From: Maribacter dokdonensis DSW-8
Lineage (GTDB): Bacteria > Bacteroidota > Bacteroidia > Flavobacteriales > Flavobacteriaceae
Direction: 5' to 3'
Assembly: GCF_001447995.1 (NCBI RefSeq)
Contig: NZ_LDPE01000007.1
Coordinates: 62,001-126,000, forward strand
DNA length: 64,000 nt
In this document: one piece after another, positions 36,032 to 44,729 of the stretch
How positions within the stretch are numbered: position 1 is the first letter of the stretch
How the letters are laid out: the number at the start of each line of letters is the position of its first letter
Translations under genes and position numbers: made by a program
The notes under the pieces: model-generated
What the model saw: the letters and a program-made list of their open reading frames with translations, nothing else
Databases searched by the model: none
Told to the model about the DNA's origin: nothing

Positions 36032-37342
36032 TTATCCTTTTGGTTTAATATCTAAACGAGGCGTTTGATCACTATTTAGGTAATCCAAACTCATTTCGGT
36101 TAGTGTTCTAACCCCTAAAAGTAAGCCACTATCATCAATTAGAAAGTCTGGCGTATGATGTGGGTAAGATTCTGTCGTACCCGGTGTCATTCCTCCTAAG
36201 AAAAAGAAAAAGCCTGGAGCCTCACGTTGAAAATAAGAAAAATCTTCTGCTCCGGTTACCGCTTTTTGAAAAAGAACATTGTTTTCACCTGCAACCCTTT
36301 TCATGGTCGGTAGCATTTGTTCTACTAATTCTGGGTTGTTATACGTAATATCGGTAGCATCTGTAATTACACAAGTAGCTTCACCACCGTAGGCTTTGGC
36401 AATATCGCTCACCATTTCTACCATACGCTTGTTAAGCTTGTCTTTCATGTCATAGTCCAACGTTCTAATAGTACCGATCATTTCTGCAGATTCTGGTATA
36501 ATATTAAAACGTACGCCACTCTTTATTTTACCTACGGTAATAACAGCGGCTTCATTGGTTAGTTCTGTCTCTCTACTGATTATTGTCTGTAGACCATCAA
36601 TAATTTTTGCACTAATTAAAATAGGGTCTATTCCTGACCATGGCTGCGATCCGTGGGATTGTTTACCTTTTACATTGATCACAAATTGCTGTGCCGCGGC
36701 CATAGTACCACCAGATTTGTAGCGTATGGTACCCACAGGTGTTTGAGAATTGATGTGAAGTCCAAAAATGGCATCAACTTTAGGACTGTCCATTACGCCT
36801 TCTTTAACCATTAAAAGTGCACCACCTTCTTCACCCTGTGGCGGACCTTCTTCTGCAGGTTGAAAAATGAACTTTACGGTTCCTTTGATCTTATCTTTGT
36901 TCTTGGACATAACTTCCGCAACACCCATAAGAATTGCCGTATGTGTATCATGACCACAAGCATGCATTACGCCTACTTTTTCACCCATAAATTCTGTAGT
37001 AACGTTCGATTTGTATGGCAAATCATTTCTTTCTGTAACAGGTAAGGCATCAATGTCTGCTCTTAGTGCCACTACTTTTCCAGGTAAATCTCCTTTCAAT
37101 AGACCTACAACACCGGTATGTGCCACTCCTGTTTGTACTTCTATGCCAAGTGATTTTAAATGTTTGGCTATTTTTTCGGCAGTCTTAAACTCACGGTTTC
37201 CCAATTCAGGATTTTGGTGAATTTCTCTTCTCCAATCAATTACTTTGCTTTCAATAGCTTTGTAATCCTTTTCAAGATTGGGACCTTGTGCTTGTACGGA
37301 AACCCCAAAAAGTACAATGGCCATTAACCATAATTTTCTCAT
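36032..37342 (-). CDS. Exported M20-family amidohydrolase (aminoacylase/carboxypeptidase-like)
   Basis: A signal peptide (MRKLWLMAIVLFGVSVQAQ) is followed by an M20D metallopeptidase: WRREIHQNPELGNREFKTAEKI, ALRADIDALPVTE, the metal block HACGHDTHTAILMG and FQPAEEGPPQGEEGGALLMV with the catalytic glutamate. A dimerisation domain lies in the middle. Relatives hydrolyse N-acyl amino acids or hippurate. Export to the periplasm is common in flavobacterial members. A TATATTTG motif (-7 type, reverse strand 37379-37386) lies upstream, so it probably heads the operon with the flavoprotein. Confidence 0.9.
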   Translation of the reverse strand: MRKLWLMAIVLFGVSVQAQGPNLEKDYKAIESKVIDWRREIHQNPELGNREFKTAEKIAKHLKSLGIEVQTGVAHTGVVGLLKGDLPGKVVALRADIDALPVTERNDLPYKSNVTTEFMGEKVGVMHACGHDTHTAILMGVAEVMSKNKDKIKGTVKFIFQPAEEGPPQGEEGGALLMVKEGVMDSPKVDAIFGLHINSQTPVGTIRYKSGGTMAAAQQFVINVKGKQSHGSQPWSGIDPILISAKIIDGLQTIISRETELTNEAAVITVGKIKSGVRFNIIPESAEMIGTIRTLDYDMKDKLNKRMVEMVSDIAKAYGGEATCVITDATDITYNNPELVEQMLPTMKRVAGENNVLFQKAVTGAEDFSYFQREAPGFFFFLGGMTPGTTESYPHHTPDFLIDDSGLLLGVRTLTEMSLDYLNSDQTPRLDIKPKG

Positions 37343-37540
37343 AATGTATATTTAAAGTTAGTTAAAGTAGTCGTTCAACAAATATATTGATCAAACATAC
37401 ATAATACTAAGATTATGATAGTGATTTTGTATTTATTATCAATTTCAAAAAAATACCCGTATTTGTTTATAAAACTAGCGGACTTCACTTTTACTATCCC
37501 TCAATAATAGCTAAATTCACGGCTCTAAAAAAAAGAAAAT

Positions 37541-39868
37541 TTGAGCTCATTTATAGATGAATTGAACGATGCCCAAAAAGCTCCTGTTTTGCATAAAGAC
37601 GGACCTTTAATGGTTATTGCCGGGGCAGGGTCTGGAAAAACACGTGTATTAACGTATAGAATTGCGTATCTAATGGCGCAAGGTGTAGATTCCTTTAATA
37701 TTTTGGCGTTAACCTTTACCAATAAAGCGGCACGTGAAATGAAAGAACGTATTGCGCATATTGTTGGTGCCAGTGAAGCTAAAAACTTATGGATGGGTAC
37801 CTTTCACTCGGTTTTTGCAAAGTTATTGCGTATAGATGGAGACAAGTTGGGTTACCCAGCCAACTTTACAATTTATGACACACAAGATTCCCAAAGGCTA
37901 ATTGCCTCTATCATCAAGGAAATGGGACTTGACAAGGATATCTACAAGTATAAGCAGATTCAAAATAGAATTTCATCATTTAAAAATAGTTTGATCACGG
38001 TTAAGGCCTACCGAAATGACCCAGATCTTGTTGAACAAGATGCTATGGCCAAAAAGCCAAGAACTGGAGATATTTATGAGAATTATGTTGACCGTTGCTT
38101 TAAGGCAGGGGCAATGGATTTTGATGATCTCTTATTACGAACCAATGAACTCTTGACACGTTACCCAGATGTGTTGATGAAATATCAGAATAGATTTAGA
38201 TATATTTTGGTAGATGAGTATCAGGATACCAACCATTCACAGTACTTGATCGTAAAAGCATTGGCCGATCGTTTTCAGAATATATGTGTGGTAGGAGATG
38301 ATGCTCAAAGTATATATTCTTTTAGAGGTGCGAACATCAGCAATATTCTGAACTTTCAAAAAGATTATGATAATGTAGGTATGTATCGCCTAGAGCAGAA
38401 TTACCGTTCTACCAGAAATATCGTAAATGCGGCCAATTCCATCATCGGGAAAAACCAAAATCAAATTGAGAAAGTGGTTTGGACAGATAATGATGATGGG
38501 CCTTCAATTAAAATTCATAGAAGTACCACCGATGCTGAAGAAGGTAGATTTGTAGCAAATTCTATTTGGGAACATAGAATGCAGCAACAAATGACAAATG
38601 GTCAATTTTGTGTATTATATAGAACAAACTCCCAATCAAGGGCAATTGAAGATGCCTTGCGTAAAAGAGATATTCCATATCGTATTTATGGCGGACTGTC
38701 ATTCTACCAACGTAAAGAGATCAAAGATGTTTTGTCATATCTACGTTTGGTCATCAACCCAAAAGATGAAGAAGCTTTAAAAAGGGTAATCAATTTTCCG
38801 GCAAGGGGTATTGGTGGTACAACATTGGATAAATTGGTGGTAGCCGCCAACCATTACAATCGTTCCATTTTTGAGGTCATGGAGAATATTGATAGAATTG
38901 ATTTAAAAATTAATTCTGGTACCAAACGAAAGCTACAGGACTTTGTAACTATGATCAAAAGTTTTCAGGTAATGAACGAAACTACCGATGCTTTTGCGTT
39001 GTCTGAACATGTTGCCAAGAAAACAGGTATTCTTTTAGAGTTTAAAAAGGATGGAACTCCAGAGGGTATTGGTAAAATGGAGAACATTGAAGAACTTTTA
39101 AACGGTATTAAGGATTTTGTTGAAGGGCAACAGGAAATTGATGAAGCTACCGGTAATATTAGTGAATTTTTAGAAGATGTAGCTTTGGCTACTGATTTGG
39201 ACAATGATACTGGTGATGATGATAGGGTTGCCTTAATGACTATTCACTTGGCAAAAGGATTGGAATTCCCTTACGTTTACATTGTTGGTATGGAAGAAGA
39301 TCTTTTTCCTTCAGGAATGAGTATGAATACCAGAAGCGAATTAGAAGAAGAAAGAAGATTGTTCTATGTTGCTTTGACCAGGGCAGAGAAACAGGCGTAT
39401 CTTACATATACACAAAATAGATATCGTTGGGGTAAGTTGATCGATGCCGAACCTAGTAGGTTTTTGGAAGAAATAGATGAAAAATATGTTGAGAACCTTA
39501 CTCCTGTAGATGGTGGCTATCGTTATAAATCATTGATTAATGCAGATATTTTCGGTGAGGTAGATAAAAGTAAATTACGACAACAAAAACCGGTTAGGGG
39601 AACTCCACCATCTATAAGTCAACCAAATTCTGGTCAACTTAAAAAGCTGCGTAAAATTAAACCACAATTATCAGAACCAGTAGGTAATACCAATAAGATA
39701 GACCCTAATTTACAAGAAGGTTCTCTAATCAATCACACTCGTTTTGGGCGAGGTAAAGTGGTGAAGATTGAAGGCGCCGGAAACGATAGAAAGGCAGAGA
39801 TAATGTTTGATAAAGGTGATATTAAGAAACTACTGCTTCGTTTCGCAAAGTTAGAAGTGATCGGATAG
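37541..39868 (+). CDS. UvrD/PcrA-type ATP-dependent DNA helicase
   Basis: This SF1A 3'-5' helicase of 775 residues works in repair and replication restart. Motifs in order: Q motif LNDAQKAPV, Walker A GAGSGKTRVLT (about 28-38), ILVDEYQDTNHSQY, VVGDDAQSIYSFRGA, LEQNYRSTRNIV, and motif VI FYVALTRAEKQAYLTY. A C-terminal Tudor/SH3-like segment (GSLINHTRFGRGKVVKIEG) matches the PcrA/UvrD tail. The start is a TTG at 37541: it directly follows an A-rich stretch after an in-frame stop, and the first in-frame ATG (residue 24) would cut off the Q motif. Confidence 0.93.
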   Translation: MSSFIDELNDAQKAPVLHKDGPLMVIAGAGSGKTRVLTYRIAYLMAQGVDSFNILALTFTNKAAREMKERIAHIVGASEAKNLWMGTFHSVFAKLLRIDGDKLGYPANFTIYDTQDSQRLIASIIKEMGLDKDIYKYKQIQNRISSFKNSLITVKAYRNDPDLVEQDAMAKKPRTGDIYENYVDRCFKAGAMDFDDLLLRTNELLTRYPDVLMKYQNRFRYILVDEYQDTNHSQYLIVKALADRFQNICVVGDDAQSIYSFRGANISNILNFQKDYDNVGMYRLEQNYRSTRNIVNAANSIIGKNQNQIEKVVWTDNDDGPSIKIHRSTTDAEEGRFVANSIWEHRMQQQMTNGQFCVLYRTNSQSRAIEDALRKRDIPYRIYGGLSFYQRKEIKDVLSYLRLVINPKDEEALKRVINFPARGIGGTTLDKLVVAANHYNRSIFEVMENIDRIDLKINSGTKRKLQDFVTMIKSFQVMNETTDAFALSEHVAKKTGILLEFKKDGTPEGIGKMENIEELLNGIKDFVEGQQEIDEATGNISEFLEDVALATDLDNDTGDDDRVALMTIHLAKGLEFPYVYIVGMEEDLFPSGMSMNTRSELEEERRLFYVALTRAEKQAYLTYTQNRYRWGKLIDAEPSRFLEEIDEKYVENLTPVDGGYRYKSLINADIFGEVDKSKLRQQKPVRGTPPSISQPNSGQLKKLRKIKPQLSEPVGNTNKIDPNLQEGSLINHTRFGRGKVVKIEGAGNDRKAEIMFDKGDIKKLLLRFAKLEVIG

Positions 39869-39910
39869 TTTTGGTATATTTAATATCAATATGGTTTAAA
39901 ACCTAAAGCT

Positions 39911-40531
39911 ATGGCAGAGTTCATCAGAATATACGAAGAGAATCCTAACCCCAAGGAAATAAAAAAGGTGGTGGATGTATTACGTAAAGGTGGTTTGGTC
40001 ATTTACCCCACAGATACCGTATACGGTTTAGGTTGTGATATTACCAATACCAAAGCTTTGGAGAAAATAGCACGTATAAAAGGTATTAAACTGGCAAAAG
40101 CAAATTGGTCATTTATTTGTACAGATTTGAGTAACCTGTCAGATTACGTTAGACAAATAGATACCGCAACATTTAAAATTTTGAAAAGGGCATTGCCGGG
40201 TCCTTATACCTTTATTCTTCCTGGTAATAACAATCTACCTAAAGAATTTAAAAAAAAGAAAACCGTTGGTATTCGTGTTCCTGATAATAGTATTGTCAAA
40301 GCTTTGGTAGAAGAACTGGGCAATCCTATTGTCTCTACATCTATAAGAGATGATGATGATGTTTTGGAGTATACGACCGATCCTGAATTAATCTATGAAA
40401 AATGGGATAATCTTGTTGATGTCGTAATTGATGGTGGTTATGGGGGTAATGTAGGTTCTACTATAATAGATGTGTCTACCGGTTATCCAGAGGTAATAAG
40501 AGAAGGTAAGGGGAGTTTAGATATTATTTAA
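39911..40531 (+). CDS. Sua5/YciO/YrdC family protein, YciO-like
   Basis: The 206-residue protein has the YrdC fold: GGLVIYPTDTVYGLGCDI (about 27-44), KRALPGPYTFILPG and VGIRVPDN. Its length and the region IKLAKANWSFIC resemble E. coli YciO more than TsaC/Sua5, which normally carry a KR-rich loop here for threonylcarbamoyl-AMP synthesis. It could still support t6A formation; the sequence alone does not decide. It is 42 bp after the helicase gene and ends at a strong terminator. Confidence 0.82.
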   Translation: MAEFIRIYEENPNPKEIKKVVDVLRKGGLVIYPTDTVYGLGCDITNTKALEKIARIKGIKLAKANWSFICTDLSNLSDYVRQIDTATFKILKRALPGPYTFILPGNNNLPKEFKKKKTVGIRVPDNSIVKALVEELGNPIVSTSIRDDDDVLEYTTDPELIYEKWDNLVDVVIDGGYGGNVGSTIIDVSTGYPEVIREGKGSLDII

Positions 40532-40561
40532 GTTAGATCCTTATTCCACAATTTCAATCAT

Positions 40562-40595
40562 AAAAAAAGCGGCTCAATTGAGCCGCTTTAATTTT
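40562..40595. terminator. Bidirectional terminator between yciO-like and OmpA lipoprotein genes
   Basis: AAAGCGGCTC-AATT-GAGCCGCTTT is a perfect 10-bp stem, with an A-run before it and T-rich sequence after it. It serves the convergent genes ending at 40531 and 40614. Confidence 0.92.
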
Positions 40596-40613
40596 ATATG
40601 TAACAATCAATTA

Positions 40614-41468
40614 TTATTTGTTGATTGCAGGATCTTTCATTCCTTCTTCGATCATGCTGTAGAACTGATCAATTTTTGGAAGAACTACGATACGGGTTCT
40701 TCTGTTTTTAGATTTTTCAGTTGTAGATACCGGTACATATTCTGATCTACCAGCGGCAGTCATACGCTTAGGGTCTACATTGAAATCGTTCTGTAAAATA
40801 CGAACAACAGCTGTAGCACGTTTAACACTTAAATCCCAGTTATCCAATAGAGAACCGTTACCTCTGTAAGGAACGTTGTCTGTATGACCTTCTACCATAA
40901 ATTCAAAATCAGGCTTGTTATTTACAACTTTAGCTACTTTTCCTAAAACTTCTTTAGCTCTACTTGTAACATTATAGCTACCGCTGCTAAATAAAAGCTT
41001 GTCTGATATAGATACGAAAACAACACCTTTTTCTACGCTGATTTCAATATCCTCGTCATCCATGTTTCCTAACACACCTTTTAAGCTCTGTACCAATGAA
41101 AGGTTTACAGAATCTCTACGGGTAATAGCGTCATTTAACTTACGAATAGTTAAATCTTTTTCTTGTAAGCTTTCTAAAGACTTCTCTAAGTTCTCAGCAC
41201 CTTTGGTAGTCAAAGTTGTTAGGTTGCCCATATTGTTGATCAACTCTTGGTTGTTTGCCTTTAAAAACGCATTTTGATCTTCTAAAGTTTGAAGTCTAGA
41301 TGAAGCTGTTGCTTTCTCTTCTAAACAGTCATTTAACTTTACAGTTGCAGAGTTTAATAAATCTTGGGCATTTTTGTGTTTTGCTTCAAGATCGGCATAC
41401 TTCTTTGATGATACACAAGAAGAAAGTAAAAGCGTTACTCCAAGACATCCTAATAATACTTTTTTCAT
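40614..41468 (-). CDS. OmpA-family outer-membrane lipoprotein with peptidoglycan-binding domain
   Basis: The 284-residue lipoprotein has lipobox LLSSC (C18), a long coiled coil (about 25-130) and a C-terminal OmpA/MotB domain. That domain has the expected LLFSSGSYNVTSRAKEVL, VEGHTDNVPYRG, WDLSVKRATAVVRIL and KNRRTRIVVLPK, whose Asp and Arg bind the diaminopimelate of peptidoglycan. It would tether the outer membrane to the wall. A TAATTTTG motif at 41526-41533 (reverse strand) lies upstream. It appears paralogous to the degenerate protein at 33674-34444. Confidence 0.9.
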   Translation of the reverse strand: MKKVLLGCLGVTLLLSSCVSSKKYADLEAKHKNAQDLLNSATVKLNDCLEEKATASSRLQTLEDQNAFLKANNQELINNMGNLTTLTTKGAENLEKSLESLQEKDLTIRKLNDAITRRDSVNLSLVQSLKGVLGNMDDEDIEISVEKGVVFVSISDKLLFSSGSYNVTSRAKEVLGKVAKVVNNKPDFEFMVEGHTDNVPYRGNGSLLDNWDLSVKRATAVVRILQNDFNVDPKRMTAAGRSEYVPVSTTEKSKNRRTRIVVLPKIDQFYSMIEEGMKDPAINK

Positions 41469-41525
41469 AATTTGATTCTATTATAATAATTTAGTTATTT
41501 ACTCAATTTCGCATCTAAGCGACTC

Positions 41526-41533
41526 CAAAATTA
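41526..41533 (-). promoter_or_regulatory. Putative -7 promoter element of the OmpA lipoprotein gene
   Basis: Reverse-strand TAATTTTG matches TAnnTTTG, about 58 bp before the ATG. No TTG is seen at the -33 spacing. Confidence 0.4.
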
Positions 41534-41566
41534 TATAATTACAAAGTCACTTATATGTGTTGTTAG

Positions 41567-42568
41567 TTAATCTTTTACTAAAATGTTAAAATTACTTATT
41601 CTATGTACGAAGTAAGACCATACAATGGACTTCGTAACATAGTATTTTCTCAGGAATTGAGTTTTTTCCCGTTTTTTATACATTTTTCTAAATTGTCTGT
41701 AAAAGCTTAAATGTGCCCTAAAAATAGCGAAAAAGTGTTTGAATCTTAACTGAAAAAGAAATCGTATTGCTGCAATACCATCTAACAGTAATCTTAAGAA
41801 GATAATTATAAAGGCTTTTCGTCTGGGCAGGTTCTTTGTAATGGAGAATAGTGTATTTCTGAAATTTAAATACGTCTTTTTAGGATTCATGTTACTTAAG
41901 GTAGAACCTCCTAAATGAAATATATGCGATGTACCCACATATAATATTTTATACCCATGGTTTTTTGCTCTCCAACAGAGATCTACTTCTTCCTGGTGGG
42001 CAAAGTAATCTTCATCAAAACCATTGAGTTCATGAAAAACAGATTTCTTAATGAACATGCAGGCTCCGGTTGCCCAAAAAATTTCTCTAACATCATTATA
42101 CTGCCCGTTGTCTTTTTCTAAAGTTTGAAAAAGCCTACCCCTACAAAAAGGATATCCTAATTGGTCTATAAAACCACCGGCTGCACCTGCATATTCAAAG
42201 TGGTCTTTTTTAAGAAGGTCCAGTATTTTTGGTTGTATAATGGCAGCGTCTGGCACATTATTGAAAGTTTCCTTAATAGGTATTAACCAGTTGGGCGATA
42301 CTTCTACATCTGAGTTTAACAAGCAGAAAATATCGGCATCTACATGAACAAGTGCATCATTATACCCTTTTGTAAACCCTCCGTTAACGGCATTTTGAAT
42401 GATTTTTACCGTAGGGTAATTTTCAGTGATAAATGCTACCGAACCATCTGTAGAAGCATTATCGGCAACATATATATCCGCTCCTTGAGAATATGAGATA
42501 ACAGAAGGTAGGTACCTCTCTAAAAGCACTTCACCATTCCAGTTTAATATGACTACGGCTATCTTCAA
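41567..42568 (-). CDS. Family 2 glycosyltransferase
   Basis: The 333-residue GT-A enzyme starts MKIAVVILNWNGEVLLERYLPSV, with VADNASTDGSVAFI for nucleotide-sugar binding, the NSDVEVSPNWL DxD-like metal site and GACMFIKKSVFHELNGFDEDYFAHQEEVDLCWRA, which includes the ED-type acceptor site. The C-terminal quarter is hydrophobic and basic, probably membrane-associated. It resembles dTDP-rhamnosyl and related surface-polysaccharide transferases; donor and acceptor are unknown. It begins 12 bp after the stop of the nuclease-like gene, so the two may be cotranscribed. Confidence 0.88.
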   Translation of the reverse strand: MKIAVVILNWNGEVLLERYLPSVISYSQGADIYVADNASTDGSVAFITENYPTVKIIQNAVNGGFTKGYNDALVHVDADIFCLLNSDVEVSPNWLIPIKETFNNVPDAAIIQPKILDLLKKDHFEYAGAAGGFIDQLGYPFCRGRLFQTLEKDNGQYNDVREIFWATGACMFIKKSVFHELNGFDEDYFAHQEEVDLCWRAKNHGYKILYVGTSHIFHLGGSTLSNMNPKKTYLNFRNTLFSITKNLPRRKAFIIIFLRLLLDGIAAIRFLFQLRFKHFFAIFRAHLSFYRQFRKMYKKREKTQFLRKYYVTKSIVWSYFVHRISNFNILVKD

Positions 42569-42580
42569 AACGATCGCAAA

Positions 42581-43027
42581 TTAACGGCTAAAATCAGGAA
42601 TTTCCTGCATGAATTGATATTTTTCCGCAACAAAGTCCATTTGACAGTAATAATGTGCGAGTCCGTTAGTGACCATTAGGTAGTTGGCGTTAAGTTTAAA
42701 ATTGTATTGTGCAATCTGATCAAATGTATTTTGGGAAATGGTAATTTCCGGTGCTTTACACTCTACAAGTATATCTAATTTTCCATCTGGCTTAAATACT
42801 ACTATATCATATCTTTTTTTTAACCCGTTCAAGGTAATCTGCTTTTCAACGTTGATATGACTGATCGGATAATTTTTTTCTTGTATCAAGAATTTTACCA
42901 CATGCTGCCTTACCCATTCTTCTGGAGTAAGTACTATAAATTTTTTACGTATTTCGTCAAATATTAAGGGTCTATTTTCGCTATTTTTGACCCTGAAAGT
43001 GTAGCTGGGAAAATTTAGTGGCTGCAT
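42581..43027 (-). CDS. Stand-alone HsdR N-terminal-like (PD-(D/E)XK) nuclease domain protein
   Basis: The 148-residue protein matches the type I restriction HsdR_N fold: D74 in RYDIVVFKPDG and E89-x-K91 in LDILVECKAPE form the PD-(D/E)XK metal site, followed by the QIAQYN helix. It has no helicase domain and no hsdM or hsdS neighbour, so it is not a restriction enzyme. It is divergent from holA (26 bp between starts), a position that suggests a repair or replication link, which is inference. Confidence 0.8.
   Translation of the reverse strand: MQPLNFPSYTFRVKNSENRPLIFDEIRKKFIVLTPEEWVRQHVVKFLIQEKNYPISHINVEKQITLNGLKKRYDIVVFKPDGKLDILVECKAPEITISQNTFDQIAQYNFKLNANYLMVTNGLAHYYCQMDFVAEKYQFMQEIPDFSR
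42982..42989 (+). promoter_or_regulatory. Putative -7 promoter element of holA inside the nuclease gene
   Basis: TATTTTTG matches TAnnTTTG, 65 bp before the holA ATG and within the 5' end of the divergent nuclease-like gene. The -33 TTG is not present. Since only 26 bp separate the two starts, the holA promoter must lie in this coding sequence. Confidence 0.35.
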
Positions 43028-43053
43028 TATACAAAGTTGATGAATTTTTCTGA

Positions 43054-44055
43054 ATGGATGAAGCTGTACAAATAGTCAATGCGATCAAGAAAGGACAAAT
43101 AAGTCCTATTTACTTCTTATATGGCGAAGAGGCGTATTTTATTGATAAAATATCAGATTTTATTGGTGCTAAAGTGTTGACGGAAGAAGAGAAAGGCTTT
43201 AACCAAATGGTACTTTATGGAAAAGATGTTTCTATAGACGATATTGTTGGTAACGCCAAGCGCTATCCAATGATGGCAGAAAGACAAGTGGTAATAGTAA
43301 AAGAAGCCCAACACCTTTCTAGAACTATAGAGGATCTATGTGCCTATGCAGAAAATCCGCAGCGAACAACCGTCCTTGTTATGTGCTATAAATATAAAAA
43401 GCTTGATAAGCGTAAAAAGTTACACAAGATCATTAAAAAGAACGGTGTAATCTTTGAGAGTAAAAAGTTATACGAAAATCAAGTGAGTGACTGGCTTAGA
43501 AAGCATCTTTTAGGGCATGGCTATACCATTTCCCATAAAGCTTCATTGTTATTGATAGAATATCTGGGTACGGATTTAGGGAAAATCAGTAAAGAATTAG
43601 AAAAACTAAAACTGGTTCTTCCTAAGGAGACAGAAATTAATCCTCAGCATATTGAAGAACATATAGGCATAAGTAAGGATTATAATAATTTTGAATTAAA
43701 ACGGGCCATTGGTGATAGGGATATAGTAAAAGCTACTAAAATCATTAATTACTTTGCTCAAAATCCTAAGGATAACCCGTTTATATTGACAATAACCTTA
43801 TTACATTCATTTTTTACCCAACTGTTACAATATCATGCGCTAAGTGATCATTCTCCTAAGAATGTAGCCAGTACATTGCGTATTAATCCATATTTTGTAA
43901 AGGAAATACAGACGGCAGCTAGAAATTACCCTATGAAAAAAGTAAGTGCTATTATTTCCAGTCTACGGGAAATGGATCTTAAGGGTAAAGGTGTAGGGGC
44001 AAGCCCAATGAAAGAGGCTGATCTGCTAAAAGAACTTCTTTATAAAATAGTTTAG
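43054..44055 (+). CDS. holA: DNA polymerase III subunit delta
   Basis: The 333-residue clamp-loader subunit has the HolA three-domain plan: IYFLYGEEAYFIDKISDFI near the N-terminus, KRYPMMAERQVVIVKEAQ for the clamp-interacting part, then helical domains (LRKHLLGHGYTISHKASLLLIEYLGTDLGKISKELEKL, and LHSFFTQLLQYHAL, ISSLREMDLKGKGV). Length is normal. The subunit opens the sliding clamp during DNA loading. It is divergent from the HsdR_N-like gene and ends 3 bp from the convergent DoxX gene. Confidence 0.93.
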   Translation: MDEAVQIVNAIKKGQISPIYFLYGEEAYFIDKISDFIGAKVLTEEEKGFNQMVLYGKDVSIDDIVGNAKRYPMMAERQVVIVKEAQHLSRTIEDLCAYAENPQRTTVLVMCYKYKKLDKRKKLHKIIKKNGVIFESKKLYENQVSDWLRKHLLGHGYTISHKASLLLIEYLGTDLGKISKELEKLKLVLPKETEINPQHIEEHIGISKDYNNFELKRAIGDRDIVKATKIINYFAQNPKDNPFILTITLLHSFFTQLLQYHALSDHSPKNVASTLRINPYFVKEIQTAARNYPMKKVSAIISSLREMDLKGKGVGASPMKEADLLKELLYKIV

Positions 44056-44058
44056 CAT

Positions 44059-44436
44059 CTATCTTTTATCGATACCAAATTTTCCTGGTCCCAATAAAGA
44101 AATGGTAATAAATGCAACCAGATAGAAAACAGCCTTTTCTTTTGTACTGAAATCATCTGCACCGTGAGCAACAAAAGCTGCTACCGCCATAGTAATGGCT
44201 GGTGGAATTGCCGCTAATCGTGTTTTAAAACCGATAATGATCAAAATAGGACAAACAAATTCACCAATAACGGCTAAAAATAATGAAGGCGTAGCTCCTA
44301 TACCAAATGGGTCTGCAAATTGAAAATCTCCTGAAATTAATTTTTGGAATTTTGGAAGTCCATGAGTTAGCATCATTGCAGAAACAGCAATTCTAAAAAA
44401 AGCTAAACCAATATCTTTTAATAAGGTGTTTTTCAT
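44059..44436 (-). CDS. DoxX-family integral membrane protein
   Basis: The 125-residue protein has four transmembrane segments with the DoxX pattern: LAFFRIAVSAMMLTHGLPKFQKL, PSLFLAVIGEFVCPILIIIGFKTRLAAIP and AITMAVAAFVAH. Members are linked to terminal quinol oxidation or redox stress, but most are uncharacterised. It is convergent with holA across 3 bp. Confidence 0.87.
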   Translation of the reverse strand: MKNTLLKDIGLAFFRIAVSAMMLTHGLPKFQKLISGDFQFADPFGIGATPSLFLAVIGEFVCPILIIIGFKTRLAAIPPAITMAVAAFVAHGADDFSTKEKAVFYLVAFITISLLGPGKFGIDKR

Positions 44437-44672
44437 TAGTCGGAATTATTTCCTTTAAAAGTATCATTTTTTTTTTGTTTTTTGTTTATAGGTATGACGC
44501 AAGTATGTATTTACAGAATGTGTTTTGCCCAGTAATAGGCAGGCTGACCTTTATTATCAATAGATTAGATAGTTATAAATTTTTGTTAAAATAGATGGGC
44601 TTGATCCCTAGGAAGTTTACGTCTAAGAATAATGCAATGTTTTTATAAGTTTTTTCGTACCTAATAATACAA

Positions 44673-44703
44673 TTGTTCCATACTTTTTTAAAGATTATAT
44701 TTA
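44673..44703 (+). promoter_or_regulatory. Putative promoter of the M16 peptidase gene
   Basis: TTG at 44673-44675, a 20-bp spacer and TATATTTA at 44696-44703 (one mismatch to TAnnTTTG) precede the ATG at 44730 by 26 bp. Confidence 0.35.
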
Positions 44704-44729
44704 CTTAAATCATTAAAAAAGTATTCATC

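Noticed and set aside
42581..43027. Type I restriction-modification system
   Set aside because: Only the HsdR N-terminal-like domain is present; there is no helicase region and no hsdM or hsdS gene nearby.
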